From Siphonodentalium dalli (taxonomy: Eukaryota; Mollusca; Scaphopoda; Gadilida; Siphonodentaliidae), in NCBI GenBank assembly GCA_032622095.1, contig CP136064.1, positions 116,205,894 through 116,269,893 on the forward strand: 64,000 nucleotides of DNA. The letters run 5' to 3'. Each line of letters starts with the position of its first letter. Position 1 is the stretch's first letter. Below the pieces are notes generated by a model. The model was not told the DNA's origin. It was given only the letters and a program-made list of their open reading frames with translations, and searched no databases. Position numbers and translations under genes: made by a program. Shown one piece after another: positions 40,301 through 52,300 of the stretch.

Positions 40301-43300
40301 TTGGAATTTAAAGATTTTCATGACTTGACATAAGTATATAGCTACAGTGTAACATGTAATTGAAATTGAACCTCTCTAACTAAATAATATCTACATAATT
40401 GTCCATGATTACTTTGCCAATACATTACAGAATTGAACATGTACAACATTGACTTCGCCGAACACTCACAAAAATATTGGTTATAAAAATAGTAACTTCT
40501 AGTGACCCAATAATTCTTACCTATTTCATAAAATGAATAGCAAGACAAATTTATATTATATTGTTAAAGCTACTGCAGACTGGTATTTCTGACTCGGAAT
40601 TACTAGTGTATACTTCAGAATATTCAAAAAAAAAAGCACTGAGAATAAAGACCCAATATTTAATAATTATAACCCCAACTTTTAAAGGAAAAATACTGGA
40701 ATGACTTTGTCTGCCTGTGTGTCTGTCCAGACCAGACCTGTTAAGTTTTGAAAATGTCAATCCGTGAGATTTTTGCGGGAGGTATGCCCAAATATGTTCA
40801 TGTTCCAAAAATAATTTTTATGATGAAGATTGCATAATTTTTATGAGTTTCTATTTTATAAATATATAGACCTAAATAAAATGGCAATGAATGTCCTGTT
40901 GGTAATTGTAATAGAGCTGCTCTGTGTGGGAGATACCACCATTTATTAAAAAGAAAGAAGCAGATCACACTTCGTAAAAATACTCAGAATTCCACCGGAA
41001 ACAGCCGGATATGCGCGAAACCGAAAGTACAACATCGTAATAAACGACAAAATGGACTCGTCTTACGGTTTAACCCACAAAAGAAATGCACACATTCCAC
41101 CATTTATTAACAAATTTTAAGAAGCAGAAACTTTGTTTAAAGTTAGTCAAAACGAATCCGAGTCACACAGGTTACAACTGGACATGTATGCGTGAAACCG
41201 AAAGTACAAAATGACCCGTCTTAAAAGTTTTACCCGCAAAATAAAAGACACATTCCGTTCTCAATGCATACCACTATCAGTGAACTTAAATCATAAAGTA
41301 TCCATTACTTATGTTCATCAATGAGGCCTCACAATACAGCTGCACACTTGTGATTAAACGTATTGTTTTATTTCGTTTGCAATGCATGCCACTAATCCGT
41401 TACTAAGAAATGTTCATCAATGAGGCCTAACAATACAGAACTTTGCACACTTGTGATTATACGTATTGTTTACTAAAACAACACCCTCCATATGTGTGGC
41501 TTCACCAGAGTGTGAAAATCAATTAATATCAGTCACAGTTCACCATAACTTGAGTCTTCAATCAAAAGTTACCGACGATACATTCTGTGAATGTTAATGT
41601 GTGGGTATTTACGGTACCGGAAATAAGGAAGTCACTGTCATTTGGGGAATTCCCGCAAATGCACGAATTTAAAAAATAAAAAATGTGGGGTTTTGACGAA
41701 TCCGTGAGAAATTGGGGGTTATCCGTGTTTGCGGAATTGCCGTGGAAATCCGTGAGTCTCACGGACAATCCGTGGAACTTAACAGCTCTGGTCCAGACAT
41801 ATATCTCAGCCATGGGTTACTGATTCTGAATGAAATTTGTATCGAGGTTCGCCATCATGACTGCTTGCAAAAGATGGGCAAATGATGTTGTTTGCGCTTT
41901 CTATTTTAGAGTTATCCTTCTTTGTTTATCTAGAACTTTCTTCTGTTCTGCTCAGATATCACAGACGTAGATTATTGGATCTGAATGAAATTTGGTATGG
42001 AGGTTCACCATCATGACTGCTTTCAAGAGTGTGAATTTAGTGATGGTATCCCACATAGCAGGCTAGGATCACCAAATTCACCCTCTGGGGACCTCATTTT
42101 GCTTAGGCCTCATCTTCTGGAAAGTATCTATAGTCTCAAATTAACATTGTTTTTAGTTACTTTTTATCTTCAGGGAAGTTTCTATATCCCCTAATTTGCA
42201 GAAGATAAAATGCATAATCGACGAGACTATTAAATTGGTGAACATCACCAGCTTCAACTGGGGAATTTCCATCTGATCATAGGTTTCCCGTAGAAGTTGA
42301 GGTCTTAACAGAAAGAGGCTCCCAGAGGGTGAATTTGGTGATGCCAGCCTGCTATGCAGGATAGTGTCACTAATTTCATCCTCTGGGGACCTCATTCTGC
42401 AAATGACAGACACAATTATTTGCAGGCTTGTCTGAGGCAATCAAACTTCTGTGTTTGAGATTATTGAATTTATCAACTAGACATTTACATAATATTTTAT
42501 ATATGCGTGAATAAAACTGATATCAAAGTTTGTATGTGTATTGATATTACAGGTACACAACCATTACTCCCCTCTGTTAAACCAGAAGACTGCCAAACTG
42601 AGGAACGAATTCAGCAAATCCTTAACGATGCTCATCAAGCTATGCAAATCAAGAAAGCCATGGAGCAGGCAGGCCAAGTTGTAAGTAGCGTTGTAAGATC
42701 ATCTTCCTTGGGCATGTGAAATCTGAAGAAAAAAAATGAAACTGGTTTGTCAATACAAAATGTAAAGCATAAAACTTATTTTGCCTTGTACTATTTCCTA
42801 GAGTTACACGAGTAAAATAGACCTTAAAGTCATCTGTTTTATACATCTCTCCACAGATATATTTCTTGATGAATACTAAATTTTTGAACAAACCTGATTG
42901 TGATGGGCTTCTAAAATGTGTCTGTCGTTATGTTGCGAAAACACTCTTTTCGAGGTTTGAAATCTTTGATTTATACGTTCAAATTATAGGACATTTGGTA
43001 TGAAAGTATTTGTTCTGGTAAAATCATTATCTTGTGGTATCATTGTGTTCCTAGATGTCATATCTCAATTTTTAAACAGTTTCATATTTCTAAAGCCTTT
43101 CGCTTCACAGTCAACTCTAAATATGTCTGAGCTGTGGCCTGTTAACTTCATTACTACAGCTGTAAACACTCTGAATGCATCATTCAATATAATGTTTGAA
43201 GATGAATTTGTGTATCACGGGGTTTCGTTTCCTTCCAGCAGCAGGTGGCTAATGCGATGGTAGCCAGCATCTACAACCAAGAGCTATGTAAACTAAGTGC

Positions 43301-46300
43301 CTCACTGCCTCACCATCCAGGATTAATTAGTCCCCCTGCATCAGTGTGCTCTGGCAGGCTCAGCCCGAACAACTCACAACGAAAACTCGAACGATCTGTA
43401 AGTCGTAACAACTCCGACGATCGACTCGCAGCTCATGAAATGGTGACGAGGATATACAGGGAGGAGCTAATCAAATTAGCACATGCAGCAGAAAGTGCTG
43501 GAAACATCGCAGCTAGCACTATGTACCAGCAAGAACTTTCTCGCCTTGCTAAAAATACGCAAGCACTGAACGAGAAATTCAATGGGTCTTTTCATACAAA
43601 CGGTTTACAAATGAAATCGGAACCTCCGGATAGTACTGTTGACGAAGCTAATTTTCATCAAATGAACGGCCCAATTGATCTCAGTAAACGAGGAAATTCA
43701 TCACCCGAAGAAATTGATGATTCATCGTCATACCCTGCTGGCAGCGCCTTCTTTCAAGTTCATCCCCACTCCAATAGCCATGACGGATTTTCAGGAAATA
43801 AGTTCCCGCATGGGGAATGCATGTCACCATTACAACGTATGCAAAACATTGCTAACTCACTGTCATCGCGAGCAAACTTAAACTCACCGACAGCGAGACC
43901 TTTACGAGCAGTGCTGCCCCCTATATCTCAGGATGAGTTTGACAAATACTCAAACGTGAACACTGACGATTTAGTGAAGAAAGTCAAAGAAACACTTAGC
44001 CAGTATTCCATAAGCCAAAGATTATTCGGAGAGAACGTGCTCGGTCTATCCCAAGGCAGCGTTAGTGACTTACTAGCCAGGCCGAAACCCTGGCACATGC
44101 TTACACAAAAGGGCAGAGAGCCTTTCATCCGAATGCAAATATTTCTCGAAGACGCTGAAGCCATACCAAAGCTTGTGGCTTCTCAGTACAGAATACCTCC
44201 CGAACGCCTCATGAGGACCAACTCAAGACCCGAAGCACTGGCACTGTCACTGCCGCTGCCACTGCCACTGCCTAGTAAGTATATAATTACCTCCCGTTTT
44301 CTCTTTTATTAATGTGTGGATTTTTCTCTTGTGTGCACTCTCTTGATGAATATTACTATGTTATATCATGCACAGTAATGCTCTTAATAATCGACCCCTT
44401 AACCACAGCAGAATTATGGGTAATTTTTCAGGATTTAGTCTGAAATATGGCTTGTTGCCATTCATTGGAAAGCTCTCCCTGATGAATGGCAATAAGCCAT
44501 ATTTCTCAGGGAGAGCTTTCCGATGAATGGCAACAAGCCATATTTCAGACTAAATCCTGAAAAATTACCCATAATTTTGCTGTGGTTAAGGGGTCGATTA
44601 TTTAGAGCATTACTGTATCGTATGGGTGTTCATGCTGGTCCATCTTATTGCTTGACTGATTGATAAAGGTAACGTGTGCTGTATTTTATTTTTAAGGCTG
44701 ACCAAATCGACATTAAATAAAGCAGTTTCAAAGATTTCAGTCCTTCCGTGGGCTTCCTATTATGAGTCTATAACTATATGACAAATCTATCTCAATATGC
44801 AACAGAGAAATTTATTTACATAATTCGAGCCTAACCTGTATTTGATGATATTTTTAATTATTCTTCTTTTGTCTGCTCCATCATTAGCAGGCTCATTGGT
44901 AATTATTTCCTGTAAAAATTACCATTAAACTCCAATTTGGTTCAATGTGTATGAGGATCCTTGATGCCAGCAAAGTATTAATAGTAGACAAATTATTTTA
45001 CCTGAAATTTCCAACAGCAGGGATTAGGAATTTTAAAAAATAATAAATTATTGTGTTCTTATTTGCATAGAAAGAAAACCCCTTAAATTACTCTTGATAT
45101 TTCTTACTATTTTCTCGGTAAAACTTGAAAGTTTTGATATGTTACCATTTGATGATCAGATTAAGCAATATTTGTCTCATGAACACTGAGATGAATCTGA
45201 TCCTCTCTTTATGTAATAACTCCTCATAGAACGTAATCGATATCCTGTTTTTTGTGTATAATAACTTAAAGGGGGGATTTTAGTTGATACTTCAAATAAT
45301 CATGTGGTATTCCCAATTTCTGATATTGAGAATATATTTGTTCACATATATTATGCCTGTTTAGAAGTTTGTACTGGACACAAGTTGGTTATCAAAGCTT
45401 ATTTGCTTCAGGCTTAAAAAAGTCTTGAAACTTCCTGTGATTATTGGTATTGAAATGTTGATCTTTAAAGATATCCTGTCCAAATTAACACCCCTCTATT
45501 ACTATTTCTTCGACTTTGGGGGTGAAAAATATTTGGTTTTAGTTGAAGAACCCACCCTTCAAAGTTCAGAGCTATTAATTTTTTTAAGTCTATTTATTTT
45601 CTCCACCTTGAATTGTTGTCAGCCTAGCCAAAATTCCACTGGAAATATATACGGACAAGCATGGATGATGTAATGAGAGTTTGGGTTATCACTTAAGGTC
45701 ATAGTTACCAGTGGCTTTTGTGATCGCAAATGATTTTTGGAATAGTATGACAGTATCTTGTGATAGTTGGCATGTTGATACAGTAATGCCCTAAATAATC
45801 GACTCCTTAACCACAGCACAGAGCTTTCTGATGAATGGCGACAAGCCATATTTCCGACTAAATCCTGAAACATTACCTATTATTCTGCTGTGGTTAAGGA
45901 GTCGATTATTTAGGGCATTACTCTATACTTTTTCCCAATTCAGTAGTAATATTTTATGCATGAAAATAGACAAGTTATAATACCATGTCGTTCACATGTG
46001 AATGAAGATGTTTATTTACATTTGTGATGACACGTTCCAGCTGGAACCAGGCATCACCATATTTGGAGTTCGAGGTGGAGAAAATAAATTGATTTCAAAA
46101 ATCAAAATCTAATAGCTCTGAGCTTTGAAAGATGCTCCACTCAAATCAAATATTTTTAACCCCGAAGCCGAAGAAATAGTAATTTAGGGGTTCTAAATCA
46201 GACAGGTTATTTTTAAATTTCGAATGTCTTCAACGTAAAATGAAGATGCAGTCAGGGTTCCAGACTTAGTTATAACAACTTATTTATTTTCCCTTAACCC

Positions 46301-49300
46301 TTTCAGTGCCAGGTCCGATTTTTGTATCAACCCATATACCCTGTGCCAATGCATTCTCTTATATATGCGTGTCGACCATAGGTTGCCTCGCATATATAAG
46401 AGAATGCATTGGCTTAACAATTTTTCATCATTTGTTATTATTTTTTACAATTTTAATATTTTTTTCTTATATTCTTTAACAGACTTATTTTGTAGGTTTA
46501 GTGCCAGGGAATCTTACGTTTTTCATGGGCATCAAAATTATTACTATGAATACTTGGTGATAGTTTTGAGTTATAACATGCCCCTAAGGTTTTATCCAGT
46601 TTGTTTTTAAATTCGCTATAGCATGCTTAAGCATACCCAAAATAAATTCAACCCAAAAAAATCTATAAAAAAAAACAAATTTTTTTTTATAATTTTTTTA
46701 GGGCCGATTTTACAGACCGTAATTGAGGGCCGATGAGATCGGTCCCTGGCACTGAAAGGGTAAAAGTTATTTTTACATTATTATTGACATCATGCCACTG
46801 AAACGGTATTTAGGAACAATGCATGTCATTTAAAGTTGATTTCTAAATGTGTACCAAACCGTTGTTTCTGTTGCAAAATTAATACTATTCTATAATTTTT
46901 AGTGTCAGTCTAGTACAACTAAACTATATATAGAGTGGAGTTCCGTTAGCCTGGAACCCTGAATACATACTAGTATCTATTTATAGACTAAGAACTTCTG
47001 TAATTGATTGCAATTTGATGATCATTCTATTAGTTGAGTCTTTCTAGACCAACAACTTCATAGTTTTCTAACCTTTTCTTACCTTTCTTTTGCATCAGAC
47101 TTCCAAGTTCTTCTCTTGACTTTTCTCTGTATGGGTAACTTCTGTCTTACTGTGTGTTTCCTTTGACCAAAGGAAATTTGATCCAACAGACAAATATTGT
47201 TGGACAGCTACAATGTCCGACTGCATGTCACATAAATTACTTTGTTCATTTTATCTGTTGTCCCGATGGTCCATTGTGAATTTTACCCTCCAATTTCGGA
47301 CACATATTTTTAGAAAGAAGTATGATCAAATTCGGAAAACATTTGTTCTTTTAGCAGAGTTACAGTTCCGTTAGTTGAACCATTTTTTGAGTCTTTCTTA
47401 CTGATGTATGAACTTAAGGTTTTGCTAATTAGTTATGATGACTTTGCTTGTTTAAATTTAAATGAGCGAACTTGTTAATTGAAGATTAGGTCTAGGTAAT
47501 CAAAGCTAACAAATGTTACAATTGAAAGTCGTTCCCCACCCTGTCATTTGCAGAATGAGGTCCCCAGAGGGTGAATTTAGTGAAGCTATCCCGCACAGCA
47601 TGCTAGCATAACTAAATTCACCCTCTGGGGACCTCATTTTGTTTAGGCCTTATCTTCTCTGGAAAGTTTCTTTATTATCAAATTTCTACAAAAACTTCTT
47701 CACATAGATTCTATTTCTTTTTTAGTTTAGTATCTCTATATACCCAATTTTGGCAGACGACTCGATGTATAATCGAGGTTCCCAATTGGTGTACATAACA
47801 ATATTCACCATTTGGGAACTTCAATCTGAGTCTATGTCTCCCATAGCAGATGGGGCCATGCAGAATGAGGTCCCCAGAGGGCAAATTTGGTGATGCTAGC
47901 CCACCTTTCAGGATAGTGTCACTAAATTCACCCTCTGGGGACCTCATTCTGCAAATGACAGGCACACTAAACTCAGGCTTGTCCCCACCCCAATTTTGGA
48001 AATAGAAACAGATAAGAATCTTAGATTCTTCTGTCTTGGGTTTACTTTAGAACTGAATTGGTCCATAGTATTTGTCTGTTGGTGATTATTTTAATACAAA
48101 TATTATGAATGAGCAGAGGGAGTTTCTTCAATTTGTGCTTTCTCTCTTTTCTACCAGATACTCCCAGAAATGACAAGAGTATCAACCATATACCTCTGCC
48201 TGGTTCTGCTCCGATAGCCGAAATGCTCCATGAATCTCGAGTACATCCACCATTCGCATTTCCTTCTTCTACCTTGGAAGTTATTGCAATGACTTCTGAG
48301 ATAGACACATTGGAAATAACGAGTCGTGTTCGAGACATCTTGCAATTTCATAATCTTGGCCAAAAGTTGTTTGGCGAAGCAGTTTTGGGACTTTCACAAG
48401 GCTCTGTTAGTGAGCTGCTTTCAAAACCGAAACCGTGGCACATGTTGAGTATAAAAGGGCGAGAACCTTTTATAAAAATGCATTTATGGCTAAATGATCC
48501 GATGAATGTCGATCGGCTAAAGCATTACCAGAGTGAGCTAAAAGGCAAGTTTGTTGACAGCATCCCGAAAAAAATATTACGACTAACAAAAAATACTCAT
48601 ATCACTAATTGTATTCAATCAGCGCATTTCATTACATCCTTAAAAATGGACAGAAGATTTGCAGAATCTGGTAGTTTTATGACTATCATAAATTTAATCT
48701 TGGCATTTTTCTTGGTGCAAAAATATAAAAAAAAACACCATTTGTAGATATCATTATGATTTGTAACTATATAAAATTGAGATTCACATTTAACCAGAAA
48801 TATAAAGGAAAGTGGGACAAAACTATAGGTAGAAAAATACTATTAACCCTTTGATGACTGAATATTCACTGATGGATGGTCCCATTAATTTATTTGAATT
48901 GTAGAGATGTTCAACTGGTAGTTTCAACCAATAGCTTAACCCTTTCAGTGCCAAGTCCGATTTGTGTATCAACTCATATTTCCTTGATCATTTTTCAAAT
49001 TTTTTATTATAATAATGTGATACATTGATGGAAAGAGCTCTTAGAGCTCTTTCCATCAAGGTATCACATTATTATAATCAATAAATTTGAAAAATGATCA
49101 AGGAAATATGGGTTGATCCAAAAATTGGCCTTGGCACTGAAAGGGTTAAGGCTGTTTGTTGGACTTATTTGCTGAAAAACCCAACAAATGAATCCAGTTG
49201 TTTTTTCTGCCCACCGCCTTATAGAATACATGATCCACTGAATACTCGATCCAGTGTATACATATAAAACCAAAAGAAAGAATCCATTCAGTAATTAAAT

Positions 49301-52300
49301 GGTTTAAAACTGCACATATTCTAATGTAACTCCCATCGTATCAGAAAAATCTGGGCTATGCTTTCGAGTAAGTTGTTAATGCAACTCACATTTTCTGTTT
49401 TTGTCCTTAATTTGTCTATCCTTGAATTTATTACAAATAACATGTGGCTCTTACTCTCCAAGTAACAAGATAATGACCTTTGACATTACATATTCCCAAC
49501 CTTTGATAAAATGGTATTCATGACTTTTGGTCGGACAAGCTTAAAATCTCAAGAACTTTGACCCCATCACATTTCATCACTGCGGTTCAGACAGATATAT
49601 AACACTGCGCTCTCACCCTCACTGAATGCCGCTTATACATTTATGTTACCGGGAGTTTGTTCTGCATCCATATATATTATATACAAATTTATTCATGCTT
49701 TACCTTCTCTGCCTGAAATGTTTATATTGTGCCAGCGATTGAGAAACTTAAGTTTATATTTCACTGGTTATACATAAAATTTGTATTTACCCGAACTATC
49801 CATTATAGCCAATGTCTGCTGAGGCACCTACTTGACTCCATCACTTGGAATATTTAATTTGCTATGTATCGAAGAATACAACAACTTAAAAAACTTTTTT
49901 TTAAAACAATTTTCTGAAAGAAAGAGTTTTCTCTGTTGCTGGCATATGTTAATCTCTCTGTTGAAAGGGTTGGTTTGGAAATAAAGAAACTAATTTTAAT
50001 AAGTTTATAGCTGTTGAAAAGGGCATATTTGAGAAGCTTGTCCTATTGAACTTGGATGTTGGTCACAATTCGTGATTGATTTACCAGTAATTTATTTATC
50101 CCTAAAATATACAAAACAATTTCTTTTCAAAAAGTTTTCTGTCTGGTTTGAAAAATCTTGAACAATCCTTTCAAAGGTGAGATTGTTTTTCACATATTCA
50201 ATCTAACGAGGTTATTTCTTGCAGAATGTTATAGCCTGAAGATCAGAGAATTACCCTATGTTATTCACTCATCATCGTTTATTCTAGGATTGACCAAATC
50301 TATTTTTAATGTGGCGGAAACCTAGTCCTTCTATAGTATCAAACAAAAATAGTGTTTTGTCCGCACACAAACAGATCTGTGTATATAATTTGATAAAAAT
50401 TTTGACTTCTTGGGTATCAGAATATTTCAGAATAAGGGATCATGTTAGATGAATATGCTTGCGTTATTTTTGCATGACAATTGTATTTTTGGGGTGGTGA
50501 TTTATAAAAGATATTAAGATGTATATTTATTACACACCATATGCCTTAATTTCACTCATATATATATAGGTCTTCTTTTATGATGTGAAAATGAATGGAA
50601 ATTGATGCTCTAAAACTATGTTTCAGTCTTAAATGATATACAATTTAGTATACACTATTTTTAAGAGGGATTTCCAACCAACTAAAAATAGGTTAGAAAA
50701 TATGATACAATGATCATTAGTTTTACATATATTAAAGCGTATTTAATTAAGGCACATTTGCATACAGAAATGATCCAAATGCTCATTTTCATATCACAAA
50801 AAAGTAACAAGAATCATTGTTTAATTCTCAATACCGGAGTATCTGTATATCCAGTGGAATCATTTTGAAGTGATATATATTTCTATTACTTCAGGAATCA
50901 TATAATAATTAAATGGAAATGGCTTGTTGGAACCCAAAATTATGTACATGTATTCATAATTTGGTAAGAGTTATCTCAAAACATACTTTCGCAGAAGATT
51001 TCAGAATAAATTTATTGATATAGCGCTGAAAATATGGGTTTTGTTTCTTATATTTTTCCAAGATAGTTTCGTTTGTGCCAGTTCAATTAATTTAGTCAGC
51101 GGTCTCGTAAATATTGCAACTGTAGACCATGAGAAGAAAATCTAGGGCTGCCATCGCTTTGAAATGTTTGGAAAGATTAAAACGAATCGAATGTTGTGCG
51201 TGAAGTTTTTTAATAGTTTTGTTTTTTCGGGGACATATAATGCTCGTATATATAGGTAGTTTAAGTATTTGTCAACCTATTTCGATACTGGGTGAAAAAT
51301 TCAGAAGCAAATATTATTAGGTGTATATGTGGCTTTAATTAATCAGTATACATGTATGTAAATAGCAGCCTAATTAGACGCAAGAGAATTAAACAGTATT
51401 AACTATGACTAGCTTTTGCATCAATGGTGTGTAATAAATATAGAACAACACAATTATTTGAACACGTTGATATTATTTCACCCGTTTGTCATACCATGAG
51501 ATACAACTGAACTCAGAATTTCAGTTCTCATTGTAGTGTTGTGGTACAACAAATGTTTGATAATGTTCACCCATTCACCTTTGTGTTGTTCCAGCTGTAT
51601 ATCGCTGGGCCTACAAATCTGTTTAACATGGCTTCTTTAACTAATGCATGCATTGGCTTTATGCTTATATTGGAATATATATATCATCAAGCTTCTGATC
51701 TTGGCTGAAATTAGGTAGATTCCTTCAGCAATAGATATTGTTTTTCATGTAGTTATCATATGATGGATGTCTGCAATTATGTTACATACTTATAATCAGC
51801 ATTGCCTGTTTTTATAAAGAAGTAACATAGATACCAACGTCAATCATGTGATGACTACACCAAAAAACAAAACTTATAATTACCTAATATCACTGTAAAT
51901 GAATAAAATATATATAGATCTGACTTTGAAATATAGTTTATATAGTCGTGAAACTCGTGGATCCCTTTGACGGATTCAGATTCAAGTACCCAGATGGTGA
52001 AGATGGTGATGTGTACCCATTGGGCACCTCAATTATATATTTTGTTGTCTCCCAATTTGGGGATATAGAGAAACTGAACTAAAAAAGAGAAAGAAACGGT
52101 CTATAGACCTAGTAAGATAGTAAAAAACTTCTCAATTTGAGAGTAAAGATACTATCCAAAGAAGGGTAGGCCTAAGCAGAATGAGGTCCCCAGAAGGTGA
52201 ATTTAGTGAAGCTAGCCCACTGCGGGGTAGCATCACTAAATTCACCCTCTGTGGACCTCATTCTGCTTATGTCTGGCCCCATATTTTCAGACCTGCTTCT

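Larger units (their letters stand above)
37554..42552 (+). other. CUX intron: 5.0 kb
   Basis: Dominated by two hAT-like elements (38899-40126 and 40733-41790), a dispersed repeat (41791-42015) and a 5'-truncated family C copy (42024-42430). The first 1.3 kb is AT-rich and featureless to me. Confidence 0.75.
44275..48157 (+). other. CUX intron: 3.9 kb
   Basis: Contains two family D palindromes, two oppositely oriented copies of repeat K, a hairpin element (46294-46764) and a family C copy (47541-47981). No exon seen between CUT2 and CUT3. Confidence 0.75.

Noticed and set aside
39941-40333. A 130-codon open frame on the plus strand
   Set aside because: It runs across the right end of the hAT-like element at 40126 and reads through its AACCGG repeats, so it is not a gene.
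48545-48747. Coding continuation of the CUT3 frame to the stop at 48748
   Set aside because: It is open but Lys/Ile/Phe-rich and unlike any CUX sequence. The GC donor gives the conserved KRRHSS junction instead. It may still be translated if the intron is retained.
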